Of a stretch of DNA of 61,779 bases, positions 53,702-61,706 are shown piece by piece. Origin of the DNA: an uncultured Bacteroides sp. Its GTDB lineage: Bacteria; Bacteroidota; Bacteroidia; Bacteroidales; Bacteroidaceae. Position 1 is the first letter of the stretch. Every line of letters begins with the position of its first letter. Made by a program: the position numbers and the translations under genes. Where the stretch lies: assembly GCA_900546355.1 (NCBI GenBank), contig URCM01000004.1, positions 1 to 61,779 on the forward strand. The letters run 5' to 3'. The notes beneath the pieces are model-generated. The model ran no database searches. It worked only from the letters and a program-made list of their open reading frames with translations, and was not told the origin of the DNA.

Positions 53702-54442
53702 TTAGTGGCTCATCGGCTTGGTCAGCTTAATCCAGCCGATTACATAATACAGCTTCAGGAGGAATTTGATTTTATCCCATCCTTTGTCGAGTTCCCTGAT
53801 GACGCGGATGTTGTCGCGCAATCCTTTGATGCGTTGCCTGTTCGACACTCCGTGTGAATCGTAAACCGCTACGGTGACGGGTACGTGGCGGAAGCGGTAG
53901 CCCGACAAGTAGCAGCGTTTGAAAAAATGAAAATCCGCCGACATATTGAAACGGGTGTCGAATGGCATTTGTTTCAGTAGGGCGGTTCGCGCGAAAGCCG
54001 CTTGGTGGCAGAAGTACATCCGTTGTTTATTGCAAGGTTCGGAGGCTGGTTTCAGTTTGGGTGTGCCGTTTTTTCCGGTCAAGATGTCTCCGTAAACAAT
54101 GTCATACTCTCCTTTATTTATATAAGAAGCTATGTCGCTTAACACGTGTGTGCTGGCGAAAGTGTCTCCGGCGTTCATGAAGATAATCCATTCGCCTTGC
54201 GCTTGCGCGATTCCTTTGTTCATGCCCTGATAGATACCTCCGTCCGGTTCCGAGCACCAGTAGGAAAAGTCGTTTCTGTGAGTTTTGACCAGTTCAGCTG
54301 TCCCATCGGTGGAACCTCCGTCGATGAGGATGTATTCTTTGCCGGCATAATCTTGCCGCATGACGCTTTCAATGGTTTTCCCGATGGTGCCTGCACAATT
54401 GTAGGATACCGTCACGATGCTGAATGTACATTTGTGTTCCAT
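53702..54442 (-). CDS. Glycosyltransferase family 2
   Basis: The 246-residue protein is a single GT-A domain: SIVTVSYNCAGTIGKTIESV at the start, DGGSTDGT (nucleotide binding) near 38-45, PDGGIYQGMNKGI near 71, and NAGDTF in place of the usual DDD box near 93. It lacks membrane segments and probably acts on a lipid-linked acceptor at the inner face. It is the last of four minus-strand surface-glycan genes. Confidence 0.87.
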   Translation of the reverse strand: MEHKCTFSIVTVSYNCAGTIGKTIESVMRQDYAGKEYILIDGGSTDGTAELVKTHRNDFSYWCSEPDGGIYQGMNKGIAQAQGEWIIFMNAGDTFASTHVLSDIASYINKGEYDIVYGDILTGKNGTPKLKPASEPCNKQRMYFCHQAAFARTALLKQMPFDTRFNMSADFHFFKRCYLSGYRFRHVPVTVAVYDSHGVSNRQRIKGLRDNIRVIRELDKGWDKIKFLLKLYYVIGWIKLTKPMSH

Positions 54443-54466
54443 ATCTCCGAATGCGTTTTGTAGGGG

Positions 54467-55204
54467 TTACCCGATGAGCTTCTTGAGTGCTTTCCATAAC
54501 TTTTCCGTGGCGGACGGTTTCCAGCTGTGTACACAATAGTGGATGGCATACGAGGCGGGAGTGACCTCATGCTTGTTTCCCGCAAATATTTCCGAACGGA
54601 ATATTTTCATGTTTCCCGTTAAGTCTTGGTCGGCGTCGATGTAACGGAATCCGTATTTCTCGGCAATTCTAGCGTAGATGAGCGGAGAAAACATATCGGC
54701 GGGCAGTTCTTTCGAGAATGCTTTCGATTGATACCAGTCGAGCACTTCTTTTACGAACGGGCATCCGGGTTGCGCTCCCATGACGGCGGCTTGTATCTGC
54801 ATGCCGGATATATATCCTTCGCCTACCCGGCTACCATCGGAAGCGATGGCATGGATGGAGCCGGTCTTTTCTAATTGGGTAGGATGATGTTCCATGCTTG
54901 ATACAAAATCGTATGTCAGGAAATCGTCAAAACGTTTCAGTATCTTTACGTCCGAGTCTAAATAGAATCCCCCTTCTGTATAAAGGGCGTACATACGGAT
55001 ATAGTCAGCGGCGAACGCCCATTTGCGTGCTTTTACCGCGTCTTGCACGAATTGCGGGGCGGAAGCGAGGTCGAAATTCTCCAGGCTCCATAGTTTGCAT
55101 AGATAGTCTGGCATCACCTTTTTCCAGGTTTTCATGCATTTTTTGATGGGGGCTGGGTAAGGGTCTCCGCTCAACCAGCAAAAGTGAATGACTTTAGGTA
55201 TCAT
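54467..55204 (-). CDS. Glycosyltransferase family 32-like (DXD sugar-binding) protein
   Basis: The 245-residue protein starts IPKVIHFCWLSGDPYP, the typical GT32/capsular polysaccharide transferase entry, and has the DXD motif at Asp83 and Asp85 (GFYLDSDVKI). A region rich in aromatic residues for acceptor binding follows. Related enzymes transfer mannose or galactose from nucleotide sugars; the sugar is not predictable. It lies 24 bases before the GT2 gene and 7 bases after the kinase. Confidence 0.87.
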   Translation of the reverse strand: MIPKVIHFCWLSGDPYPAPIKKCMKTWKKVMPDYLCKLWSLENFDLASAPQFVQDAVKARKWAFAADYIRMYALYTEGGFYLDSDVKILKRFDDFLTYDFVSSMEHHPTQLEKTGSIHAIASDGSRVGEGYISGMQIQAAVMGAQPGCPFVKEVLDWYQSKAFSKELPADMFSPLIYARIAEKYGFRYIDADQDLTGNMKIFRSEIFAGNKHEVTPASYAIHYCVHSWKPSATEKLWKALKKLIG

Positions 55205-55211
55205 AGGCTTG

Positions 55212-55964
55212 TCATTTAAAAAGTTTCTTGATTTGTTGCTTGCGTTCGTGTCTGGCTTCCAGTTTTTCCAGCCATACGGTCGCGCCGCGCAGCGTTTCTT
55301 CTTCGTCCCATTTCCTTTCCCGTGCGTATTCAGAAATCATTAGCTGGAATAGGTCTCTGCGGTGGGTAAGAGTGCTCAGGTTTTTCAGGCAGGTTGTCTG
55401 GTCGGGATACCCGTTGTAGAATGTCGAGCGGTTGATGTCGATTACGGTAAATGAAAAATGCCCGTCTTCCGGATTCTTGCGGAACAGGAAATTGCCTAAG
55501 TTCAGGTCGCCGTGTACGATGCCTTTGCTATGCATCTTCGCGACGAAGCGCGCCAAGTCGGACGCTAATGCGCTATCAAAGTCTGGTTCCAATACCAATG
55601 CGGGAAATGCGGGAGGGTCGGGACAGGTGTCCGAAAGGAAATATCCGGTGGTGAACAGGCCGTGTTCGTAAACTTCCACGTAGGCAATCTCCCGTGGTGT
55701 GTTGATGCCTCTTTGCCTGAACAGGCTGGCATAGCGGTACGCGCGTTCCGCCTTGGTGCTCTTGAAGAATGTATAAGCGATTTGTTGGGCAAAGTTTACC
55801 CGCTTGAACCGTTTGATGGTGACGGGCGTTCCTTGCAGGATGAAATTCCGGATGGAGTTTCTTCCTTCGTAGACGGTCTTCCCTTCCGGAGAGCCGAACA
55901 AACGGGATATGTCTTCGATGTCCCTCCGTAATGGGCGGAATTCAGGTGCTATGATGATTTTCAT
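55212..55964 (-). CDS. Lipopolysaccharide kinase (Kdo/WaaP-InaA family)
   Basis: This protein-kinase-like sugar kinase would phosphorylate Kdo or a core heptose of lipopolysaccharide. The 250-residue protein has the ATP-binding Lys51 (TIKRF), the catalytic loop HGDLNLGNF with His151, Asp153 and Asn158, and the metal-binding Asp176 (VIDIN in place of DFG). It overlaps the GT4 gene by 4 bases and lies 7 bases from the GT32 gene, which ties it firmly to a glycan operon. Kdo phosphorylation is known in lipopolysaccharides with a single Kdo, which fits but is not proven here. Confidence 0.8.
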   Translation of the reverse strand: MKIIIAPEFRPLRRDIEDISRLFGSPEGKTVYEGRNSIRNFILQGTPVTIKRFKRVNFAQQIAYTFFKSTKAERAYRYASLFRQRGINTPREIAYVEVYEHGLFTTGYFLSDTCPDPPAFPALVLEPDFDSALASDLARFVAKMHSKGIVHGDLNLGNFLFRKNPEDGHFSFTVIDINRSTFYNGYPDQTTCLKNLSTLTHRRDLFQLMISEYARERKWDEEETLRGATVWLEKLEARHERKQQIKKLFK

Positions 55965-57103
55965 GGCTGCGTTGCTAACAGTGATTGATATAAGTTGATT
56001 AATTGCTCCGCTTGTTGTTTCTCGGAAAAACGTGCGGCGAAGCGTTTGCCTTGCTCGGCTCTGTAGCGCCTTTCATCGGGATTGTCCAGCAGGCGGTTCA
56101 AGACAGATGCCATGCCGGATACATCATCCGGATGGATGTAAACGGAATCAGGCCCTCCCGCTTCTTCTAAACAGGAGCCGGTGGCCGCTATGACGGGAAC
56201 CTGGGAGTGGAGCGCTTCCAAGACGGGAATGCCGAATCCTTCGAAACGGGACGGGTAAACAAACACTTCCGCTTGTTGGTAGAGTGCCGGCAGATGCCGG
56301 AAAGCGACATTGTGAAGCAGATGTACCCTGCCCTGCAGCCGGTTTTCTTCGATGAAGTGTTCCACTTTCTCGGTGTAAGGCGTGCGTTTCCCGACAATGA
56401 CCAGATGGACGGATTCGGGCACGCGGAGCATCGCTTCTACGGCAAGCAGTGCATTCTTTCGTTCCTCTATGCTTCCTACATTGAGCACATAGCGTTCCGG
56501 CAATTGATATCGCTCCTTCACCTCTTGCTTTGCCGCTTCGCTGGCGGGCAGGGCGAAGGATGGGTCACATCCCTGGTAAATGGTATGTATCTTGGCGGGG
56601 TCGATATGAAAATAATTCACGATGTCGCGTTTGGTACATTCGCTGATGGCCACGATGGCATCGGCGTTTCGGCACGATGCCCCGTATTTGTATGTATACA
56701 GCCGGCGGTCGGCAGGTTGGTAATAATGGGGATAGCGTATGAAAATCAAGTCGTGCACAGTGATGACGCTTTTTGCTCTCTTCTGTTTCCGGATGTTGAG
56801 CGGCAGTTCGTTGCTGAGTCCGTGGTAAATGTCGATTTGTTCATCGGTCAATCGGTGCGTAATGCCGAAAGTCCGCCAAAGCGGTCTGACGTGTTTCCAC
56901 ATTCCCTCCGGATAACGGAATTCAAGCGAAGGGCAGCGTGAAAGCATCGTGTCGAGCTGTCGGCTTGCCCGGTATGCGGGTGCAAACAGCAGGTATTCGT
57001 TTCCCGGATAGTAGCGGCATAAGGCTTCTATCAGGTAACGGCTGTAGTTTCCCAATCCCGTAAAGTTCTGTATGGCTCTTTTGGCATCGAATCCTATGCG
57101 CAT
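55961..57103 (-). CDS. Glycosyltransferase family 4
   Basis: This retaining GT-B glycosyltransferase of about 380 residues has an N-domain starting MRIGFDAKRAIQNFTGLGNY and a C-domain with YVLNVGSIEERKN. The nucleotide-sugar contacts are VYPSRFEGFGIPVLEAL (the conserved EGFG-P-E pattern). The start at 57103 is preferred over ATG 57124, because the predicted -7 element at 57130-57137 would place the transcript start about at 57124 and because MRIGFDAKR is the usual family N-terminus. It is the first gene of the four-gene minus-strand LPS operon. Confidence 0.88.
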   Translation of the reverse strand: MRIGFDAKRAIQNFTGLGNYSRYLIEALCRYYPGNEYLLFAPAYRASRQLDTMLSRCPSLEFRYPEGMWKHVRPLWRTFGITHRLTDEQIDIYHGLSNELPLNIRKQKRAKSVITVHDLIFIRYPHYYQPADRRLYTYKYGASCRNADAIVAISECTKRDIVNYFHIDPAKIHTIYQGCDPSFALPASEAAKQEVKERYQLPERYVLNVGSIEERKNALLAVEAMLRVPESVHLVIVGKRTPYTEKVEHFIEENRLQGRVHLLHNVAFRHLPALYQQAEVFVYPSRFEGFGIPVLEALHSQVPVIAATGSCLEEAGGPDSVYIHPDDVSGMASVLNRLLDNPDERRYRAEQGKRFAARFSEKQQAEQLINLYQSLLATQP

Positions 57104-57129
57104 GGCGTGTTTGTTGTTGGTCATCGGTG

Positions 57130-57137
57130 CAAAAATA
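57130..57137 (-). promoter_or_regulatory. Predicted -7 element for the GT4-kinase-GT32-GT2 operon
   Basis: The minus strand reads TATTTTTG, a full TAnnTTTG match. The expected start point falls at about 57124, giving a leader of about 20 nt to ATG 57103. Confidence 0.6.
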
Positions 57138-57328
57138 GCAAATATTTTTGTGTCTCCCTATTTTTTTGTCGGCAGACGGCCGAATTTGTGTTACCGGTAT
57201 TTGTTTTTATGTCTGGAACAGGCTGTCGTTAGCACGAATAGTGTCCGGAGTGTCTGGCAACTAAGAAAGCACAGCTTTCAGGAGAGTGTCTACTGAATTT
57301 GTTTATCAAAAGAAAAAGTGTCTAGTAA

Positions 57329-57356
57329 AATCAGGAAAAGACAATCAGGAAAAGAC
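57329..57356. repeat. Perfect 14-base tandem duplication
   Basis: AATCAGGAAAAGAC occurs twice in direct succession (57329-57342 and 57343-57356), immediately before array D. The remaining part of the 463-base divergent gap (57138-57328) shows no gene or structure that I recognise. Confidence 0.8.
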
Positions 57357-57358
57357 AT

Positions 57359-57472
57359 CGCCGACACGATTAGTAATCGTCATGCTGTACGATTAGTAAT
57401 CGTTACGCTGTACGATTAGTAATCGTTACGCTGTACGATTAGTAATCGTGTCGGTATGGCAGTTATACTTCC
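57359..57472. repeat. Tandem palindrome array D, 23-bp period, four units
   Basis: Four copies of the 15-base palindrome ACGATTAGTAATCGT start at 57366, 57389, 57412 and 57435, exactly 23 bases apart. Spacers are CATGCTGT, TACGCTGT and TACGCTGT. The left flank CATCGCCGAC and the right flank GCAGTTATA match array C, which has three units. It sits in the divergent gap between the GT4 and the galactofuranosyltransferase-like genes. Confidence 0.92.
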
Positions 57473-57525
57473 TGGCGGAGCGGATGTTTATCAGCTTTTC
57501 ATTTGCAAAATATTGCCTTTTCATT

Positions 57526-57533
57526 TACTTTTG
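57526..57533 (+). promoter_or_regulatory. Predicted promoter for the galactofuranosyltransferase-like gene
   Basis: TACTTTTG is a full TAnnTTTG match 33 bases before the ATG. TTTG at 57502-57505 lies 20 bases upstream, the consensus Bacteroidota -33 spacing. Confidence 0.7.
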
Positions 57534-57566
57534 TACAAACATTGCAGGAAGATAAGAGATAAAGGT

Positions 57567-58589
57567 ATGAGAAACTGTTATTTGTCGCGTAACTATAAAG
57601 GAGTGGATGGAGCCGGGAACAAGGCGAAGACCGATATTGAGCGGATTATGGAGGAAGACGGATTTGTGAACATCGGCTTGCCCCAAACACGTTATACCCA
57701 TACGGTATTGGCTTTCCTGGTTACGCTGGCAGGCGTATTGAAGGCACCGTTCTGTTTGCGGAAAGGCGACCGTCTGGTATTGCAATATCCGCTAAAGAAA
57801 TATTTCACCTTTGTTTGCCGTATGGCACATCTGCGAGGGGCGAAAGTCGTTGTGGTGATACACGATTTGGGAAGTTTCCGGCGCAAGAAGCTGACCGTGG
57901 AGCAAGAGATACGTCGCTTGGACCATGCCGATTACATCATCGCGCACAATGAAAAGATGAAACGCTGGCTGGAGGAAAACGGCTGCAGGCGTCCGATAGG
58001 TGTGCTTGGCATATTCGATTACTTGTCGGATACGGAAGCCTCTCCTCATGGGAAGCCGGGCAAGCCTTACGAAGTGCTTTATGCCGGAGCGTTGAACCCG
58101 CGGAAAAATACGTTTCTGTATGAAGTAGGGGTGTATGCGCATTCGTTCCGTTTCAACCTGTACGGGAATGGTTTCGAGCTGGATAAGGCGAAAGGGAAGG
58201 ACCGTTTTACGTGCAAAGGCTTTGTCCGTTCGGATGACTTGATAGCTACGGCACAAGGTGATTTCGGATTGGTGTGGGACGGTTTTTCGGTGGACGCTTG
58301 TACGGGAGATTTCGGCGAGTACCTGAAATACAACAATCCGCATAAGACTTCGTTGTATATCCGTTGCGAACTTCCCGTCATCATTTGGGAACAGGCTGCT
58401 TTGGCGGATTTTGTCCGTGCAAACGGAATCGGCATCTGTGTCGCTTCGTTGGCGGACTTGGACAAGGTTTTGGATGCGCTCACTCCCGAACAATACACCG
58501 CCATGAAGCGGAATGTAAAGCAAGTGAGTGAGCGTCTGCGTACCGGATATTACATCCGGAGGGCGTTGGGGGAAATGTATTCGATTTGA
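57567..58589 (+). CDS. Galactofuranosyltransferase-like glycosyltransferase
   Basis: The 340-residue protein has a GT-B-like layout with the N-terminal RNYKGVDGAGNKAKTDIERI. A basic membrane-proximal stretch follows, then VVVVIHDLGSFRRKK, VLYAGALNPRKN and GDFGLVWDGFSVDACTGDFG. This pattern matches beta-1,6-galactofuranosyltransferases of the WbbI type in O-antigen loci. ATG 57567 is chosen because the strong promoter at 57526 excludes the longer frame from 57456. The last 40 bases overlap the convergent GT2 gene. Confidence 0.8.
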   Translation: MRNCYLSRNYKGVDGAGNKAKTDIERIMEEDGFVNIGLPQTRYTHTVLAFLVTLAGVLKAPFCLRKGDRLVLQYPLKKYFTFVCRMAHLRGAKVVVVIHDLGSFRRKKLTVEQEIRRLDHADYIIAHNEKMKRWLEENGCRRPIGVLGIFDYLSDTEASPHGKPGKPYEVLYAGALNPRKNTFLYEVGVYAHSFRFNLYGNGFELDKAKGKDRFTCKGFVRSDDLIATAQGDFGLVWDGFSVDACTGDFGEYLKYNNPHKTSLYIRCELPVIIWEQAALADFVRANGIGICVASLADLDKVLDALTPEQYTAMKRNVKQVSERLRTGYYIRRALGEMYSI

Positions 58590-59476
58590 GGCCGGAACTT
58601 CAAGCCGTCTATACATCCGCGTCTGATTTCTTTCCGAAGCAGTTTTTGGCATTCTTTGTCTTCCATCCGTTTGATGCGGCGCATATAATTGCGGTATTTA
58701 TTTAATATGGAAAAATAGAAGATGAAGACATTGGGCTTTCTTAAACGGGTGAGAAAGGTCGTGTTGCGAGCCTGGTAATAAAATTTCCATAAATCTTTCG
58801 GGTCCGCCTCGTACACACGGGGGGCATAGTTGCTATTGGTTTTGTGTGTCACGACGCTTTGCTCAATGTAATAGGCGGTATATCCTTGGTGTACAATTCG
58901 TTCGGTATATTCTATATCGTCATGCCAAATGAAGAATTCTTTATAGGGAAGTCCGACCTTATAAACTGCTTCAGCTTTAATTAACGTTGATACGAAGGTG
59001 GCATTATTGCAGGCAAGTCCATAAACGGACGGATTGTCCGTCAACGTCTTCTTTTGGATGGGTTGCCTGATTCCGCACTTGTTCATCTTGTGTATCTCTC
59101 CGTCTGTCCATACCACTTTACTGCTGACAAACCCGATGTGTGTATCAAGAGCAGTCGCCTTTATCAGTTGTTCGAGGGCGTCTTCCTCCGGAATGGTATC
59201 ATCGTCCATTATCCAGACATAATCGCATCCGTTCAGTACGGCTTGCTTTATACCGTATGAAAAGCCGCCAGACCCTCCTATGTTCTTATCCAAATGATAG
59301 ATTTTCATCTGAGGGTCATTGTTGAAGGTGGAAAGATATGCTTCAGTCCCATCGGTTGAATGGTTGTTGATGATGAATATCTGATGTATCGGATATGTTT
59401 GTGATTTAAGCGCAGAGAGGTTCTCTTTTAATAACGCTACACGGTTGTAAGTAACTACGACGCAATTAATTCTCAT
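58550..59476 (-). CDS. Glycosyltransferase family 2 (galactofuranosyl/rhamnosyltransferase-like)
   Basis: The 308-residue protein starts NCVVVTYNRVALLKENLSAL, has IINNHSTDGT at about 35-44 and the DDD metal site at Asp91-93 (WIMDDDTIP). FFIWHDDIEYTER contains the likely catalytic-base region seen in GlfT2-like enzymes. A C-terminal basic part (RRIKRMEDKECQKLLRKEIR) may touch the membrane. Together with the preceding WbbI-like gene it suggests a galactofuranose- or rhamnose-containing glycan. A TATCTTTG -7 element lies at 59508-59515. Confidence 0.85.
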   Translation of the reverse strand: MRINCVVVTYNRVALLKENLSALKSQTYPIHQIFIINNHSTDGTEAYLSTFNNDPQMKIYHLDKNIGGSGGFSYGIKQAVLNGCDYVWIMDDDTIPEEDALEQLIKATALDTHIGFVSSKVVWTDGEIHKMNKCGIRQPIQKKTLTDNPSVYGLACNNATFVSTLIKAEAVYKVGLPYKEFFIWHDDIEYTERIVHQGYTAYYIEQSVVTHKTNSNYAPRVYEADPKDLWKFYYQARNTTFLTRLRKPNVFIFYFSILNKYRNYMRRIKRMEDKECQKLLRKEIRRGCIDGLKFRPQIEYISPNALRM

Positions 59477-59507
59477 AATAAGTTGTTAGTAGGTTGTGTT
59501 ATTTCGA

Positions 59508-59515
59508 CAAAGATA
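59508..59515 (-). promoter_or_regulatory. Predicted -7 element for the second GT2 gene
   Basis: The minus strand reads TATCTTTG, a full TAnnTTTG match 32 bases before the ATG at 59476. Confidence 0.6.
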
Positions 59516-59602
59516 ATAAAATCTTACCATTTTATAATCATATCCTACCAATATTCTTAAAGAGATTGGTATACTTTGGTAACGGGTTCGAAAAAAACTT
59601 TA

Positions 59603-59610
59603 TATCTTTG
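59603..59610 (+). promoter_or_regulatory. Predicted -7 element for the GT39-gtrA genes
   Basis: TATCTTTG is a full TAnnTTTG match 28 bases before ATG 59638. This fixes the start there rather than at earlier in-frame codons. Confidence 0.6.
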
Positions 59611-59637
59611 TCTGCAAAAACAGATAAAGGTGTATTT

Positions 59638-61332
59638 ATGCAGAAAAATCGGAATGTGGTATGGATATTGGCGGGTATATGTATTTGCTCGTTATTTTTG
59701 TTTTTAGGCGAATCTTATTTCCATACCAAGGGCGAGCCGCGTGAAGCGGTGGTAGCTTTGGCTATGCTGGAAAAAGGGAACTGGATTCTTCCGGTGAACA
59801 ATGGAGTGGATATCGCTTACAAGCCGCCTTTGTTTCATTGGTGCATCGCCGTATGTTCGGCGGTGATAGGGACAGTGACCGAATATACGTCGCGTATGCC
59901 TTCGGCGATAGCGCTGATGGCAATGGTGATGGTAGGGTATGCTTTCTTTGCCAAGCGTCGCGGGCGTGAAGTGGCTTTTGTGATGGCGCTTCTTACGCTG
60001 ACCAACTTCGAAGTACATCGTGCGGGCACGAATTGCCGGGTGGATATGTTGCTCTCTGCCTTGATGGTTATTGCGCTCTACCAGCTTTATAAATGGGGCG
60101 AGAAGCGTTTGCGGGGCATTCCGTGGATAGCCATCCTTTGCTTGAGCGGGGCTTTCCTGACCAAAGGACCGGTAGGGATGGTGCTTCCTTGCCTGGTGAC
60201 GGCGGTGTTTTTGTGGATACGCGGCATGAACTTTTGGCGCATTTTTTTCTCTTTCTTTGGAGTGGCGTTGGCATCGTGTGTGCTTCCTTTCGCCTGGTAT
60301 GTGGCGGCTTACCGGCAGGGAGGCGAAGAATTCTTACAGTTGGTATTGGAAGAGAACGTGTTGCGCTTCTTGGGCAAGATGTCGTATGAGTCACACGAGA
60401 ATCCGGCGTATTATAATGTGGTTACGGTATTGGCAGGATATGTGCCTTATACGTTGTTGGTGTTGATTTCTTTGTTTGCGCTGAAGTATCGGAAAGTTCA
60501 GGCTAAACCCCGAGAGTGGTGGGGGCGGCTGAAGGCATACATCCGCACGATGGACGACACTCGCCTGTTCTCTTTGCTTAGCATCGTGATTATATTCGTG
60601 TTTTATTGCATTCCGAAGAGCAAACGCAGCGTGTATCTGTTGCCCATTTATCCGTTTATCGCTTATTTCTTGGCGGAATACATCTTGTATTTGGTGCGTG
60701 TCCGTCCGGTGGTGATGAAGATATTCGGCAGTATAATGGCTTCGGTTTCCATATTGCTTTTGTTGGTATTTTTTTCGCTCCGTATGGGATGGGTGCCCGA
60801 TACCATCTTTTCAGGTCGTCACGCCGAAGAAAACCGGGCGTTCATGCATGCGCTGGAGACGGTGCCGCTGGATGTGGTATCCTGGTTTTTGATTGGGGCG
60901 ATGCTGGTAGCGGTGAAATGTTTCATATCCTCTTTGCGGAAAAAAGACGTGAGGATGATACATTATGATGTGTTCTTTATCGTATTCACCATTTTCTTGT
61001 CGCTCGACGGATTGTTCCAGCCTCCGGTATTGAATGTCAAGTCGCAAAAGCCGATAGCGGAAAGCATTGCGCGGATTGTTCCGCAAGGCACTGTATATTC
61101 GTACCAGTTGAATGAAGTGAAAGGCAATCCGTTGCGCCAGTTCATCGTAAATTTCTATTTGGGCGACAGGGTGGTGCCGTTTTATGCAGTATCTCCTGTG
61201 CAAGGATATATGGTGGCGGAGGAAGTCGAAATAGCTGTATTCAAGGAAGAACATCCGGATTATCGGGTGGAAGAGATTCCCATTGGTGATTATAGGCTTC
61301 GTCTTTATCAGTTTAAGAAAAATACGGAATGA
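59638..61332 (+). CDS. ArnT-like GT39 membrane glycosyltransferase
   Basis: The 564-residue integral membrane protein has about a dozen hydrophobic helices. KGEPREAVVALAMLEKGNW in the first periplasmic loop carries the catalytic acidic residues of the GT-C superfamily, and AYKPPLFHW is the usual second motif. ArnT relatives transfer sugars from undecaprenyl phosphate to lipid A or other envelope acceptors in the periplasm. Here the sugar is unknown. The gtrA gene overlaps its end by 4 bases, a common pairing because GtrA-like proteins help handle polyprenyl-phosphate sugars. Confidence 0.87.
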   Translation: MQKNRNVVWILAGICICSLFLFLGESYFHTKGEPREAVVALAMLEKGNWILPVNNGVDIAYKPPLFHWCIAVCSAVIGTVTEYTSRMPSAIALMAMVMVGYAFFAKRRGREVAFVMALLTLTNFEVHRAGTNCRVDMLLSALMVIALYQLYKWGEKRLRGIPWIAILCLSGAFLTKGPVGMVLPCLVTAVFLWIRGMNFWRIFFSFFGVALASCVLPFAWYVAAYRQGGEEFLQLVLEENVLRFLGKMSYESHENPAYYNVVTVLAGYVPYTLLVLISLFALKYRKVQAKPREWWGRLKAYIRTMDDTRLFSLLSIVIIFVFYCIPKSKRSVYLLPIYPFIAYFLAEYILYLVRVRPVVMKIFGSIMASVSILLLLVFFSLRMGWVPDTIFSGRHAEENRAFMHALETVPLDVVSWFLIGAMLVAVKCFISSLRKKDVRMIHYDVFFIVFTIFLSLDGLFQPPVLNVKSQKPIAESIARIVPQGTVYSYQLNEVKGNPLRQFIVNFYLGDRVVPFYAVSPVQGYMVAEEVEIAVFKEEHPDYRVEEIPIGDYRLRLYQFKKNTE

Positions 61333-61706
61333 AACGGAAAGCGGTATATGGTGAAATCTTTCGTTTCGGCATGGTGGGAGCGGGAGCAACGGCGCTGCAT
61401 TACGGCATTTATTACCTTTTGCAACAGGTGATAAATGTCAATGTGGCCTATACCGTGGGGTATGTGCTTTCGTTTGTCGCCAATTTCTATGCCACCGCCT
61501 ATTTCACTTTCGCTTCAGTTCCTTCATGGAAGAAGTTGTTTGGCATGGGGGTGGCGCATGGAGTCAACTATTTGCTTCATATCGTGTTGCTCAATCTCTT
61601 TTTATATGTAGGTGTTCCGAAAGTGTGGGCACCGCTGCCGGTATTCGCCATTGCTATCCCGGTAAATTTCGTATTGGTTAGATTTGTATTCAAACATAAA
61701 AGATAG
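61329..61706 (+). CDS. GtrA family membrane protein
   Basis: The 125-residue protein has four hydrophobic helices and the GtrA pattern FGMVGAGATALHYGIYYLL near the start and YVLSFVANFYATAYFTF in the middle. GtrA-like proteins are thought to flip or handle lipid-linked sugars for glycosylation of surface polymers. The ATG overlaps the stop of the GT39 gene (ATGA). The 70 bases behind it contain only a 19-codon open frame. Confidence 0.88.
   Translation: MKRKAVYGEIFRFGMVGAGATALHYGIYYLLQQVINVNVAYTVGYVLSFVANFYATAYFTFASVPSWKKLFGMGVAHGVNYLLHIVLLNLFLYVGVPKVWAPLPVFAIAIPVNFVLVRFVFKHKR

Noticed and set aside
37980..57472. CRISPR array at the 23-bp palindrome loci
   Set aside because: Spacers are only 8 bases and partly identical, units are three or four, and no cas gene is present in the window.
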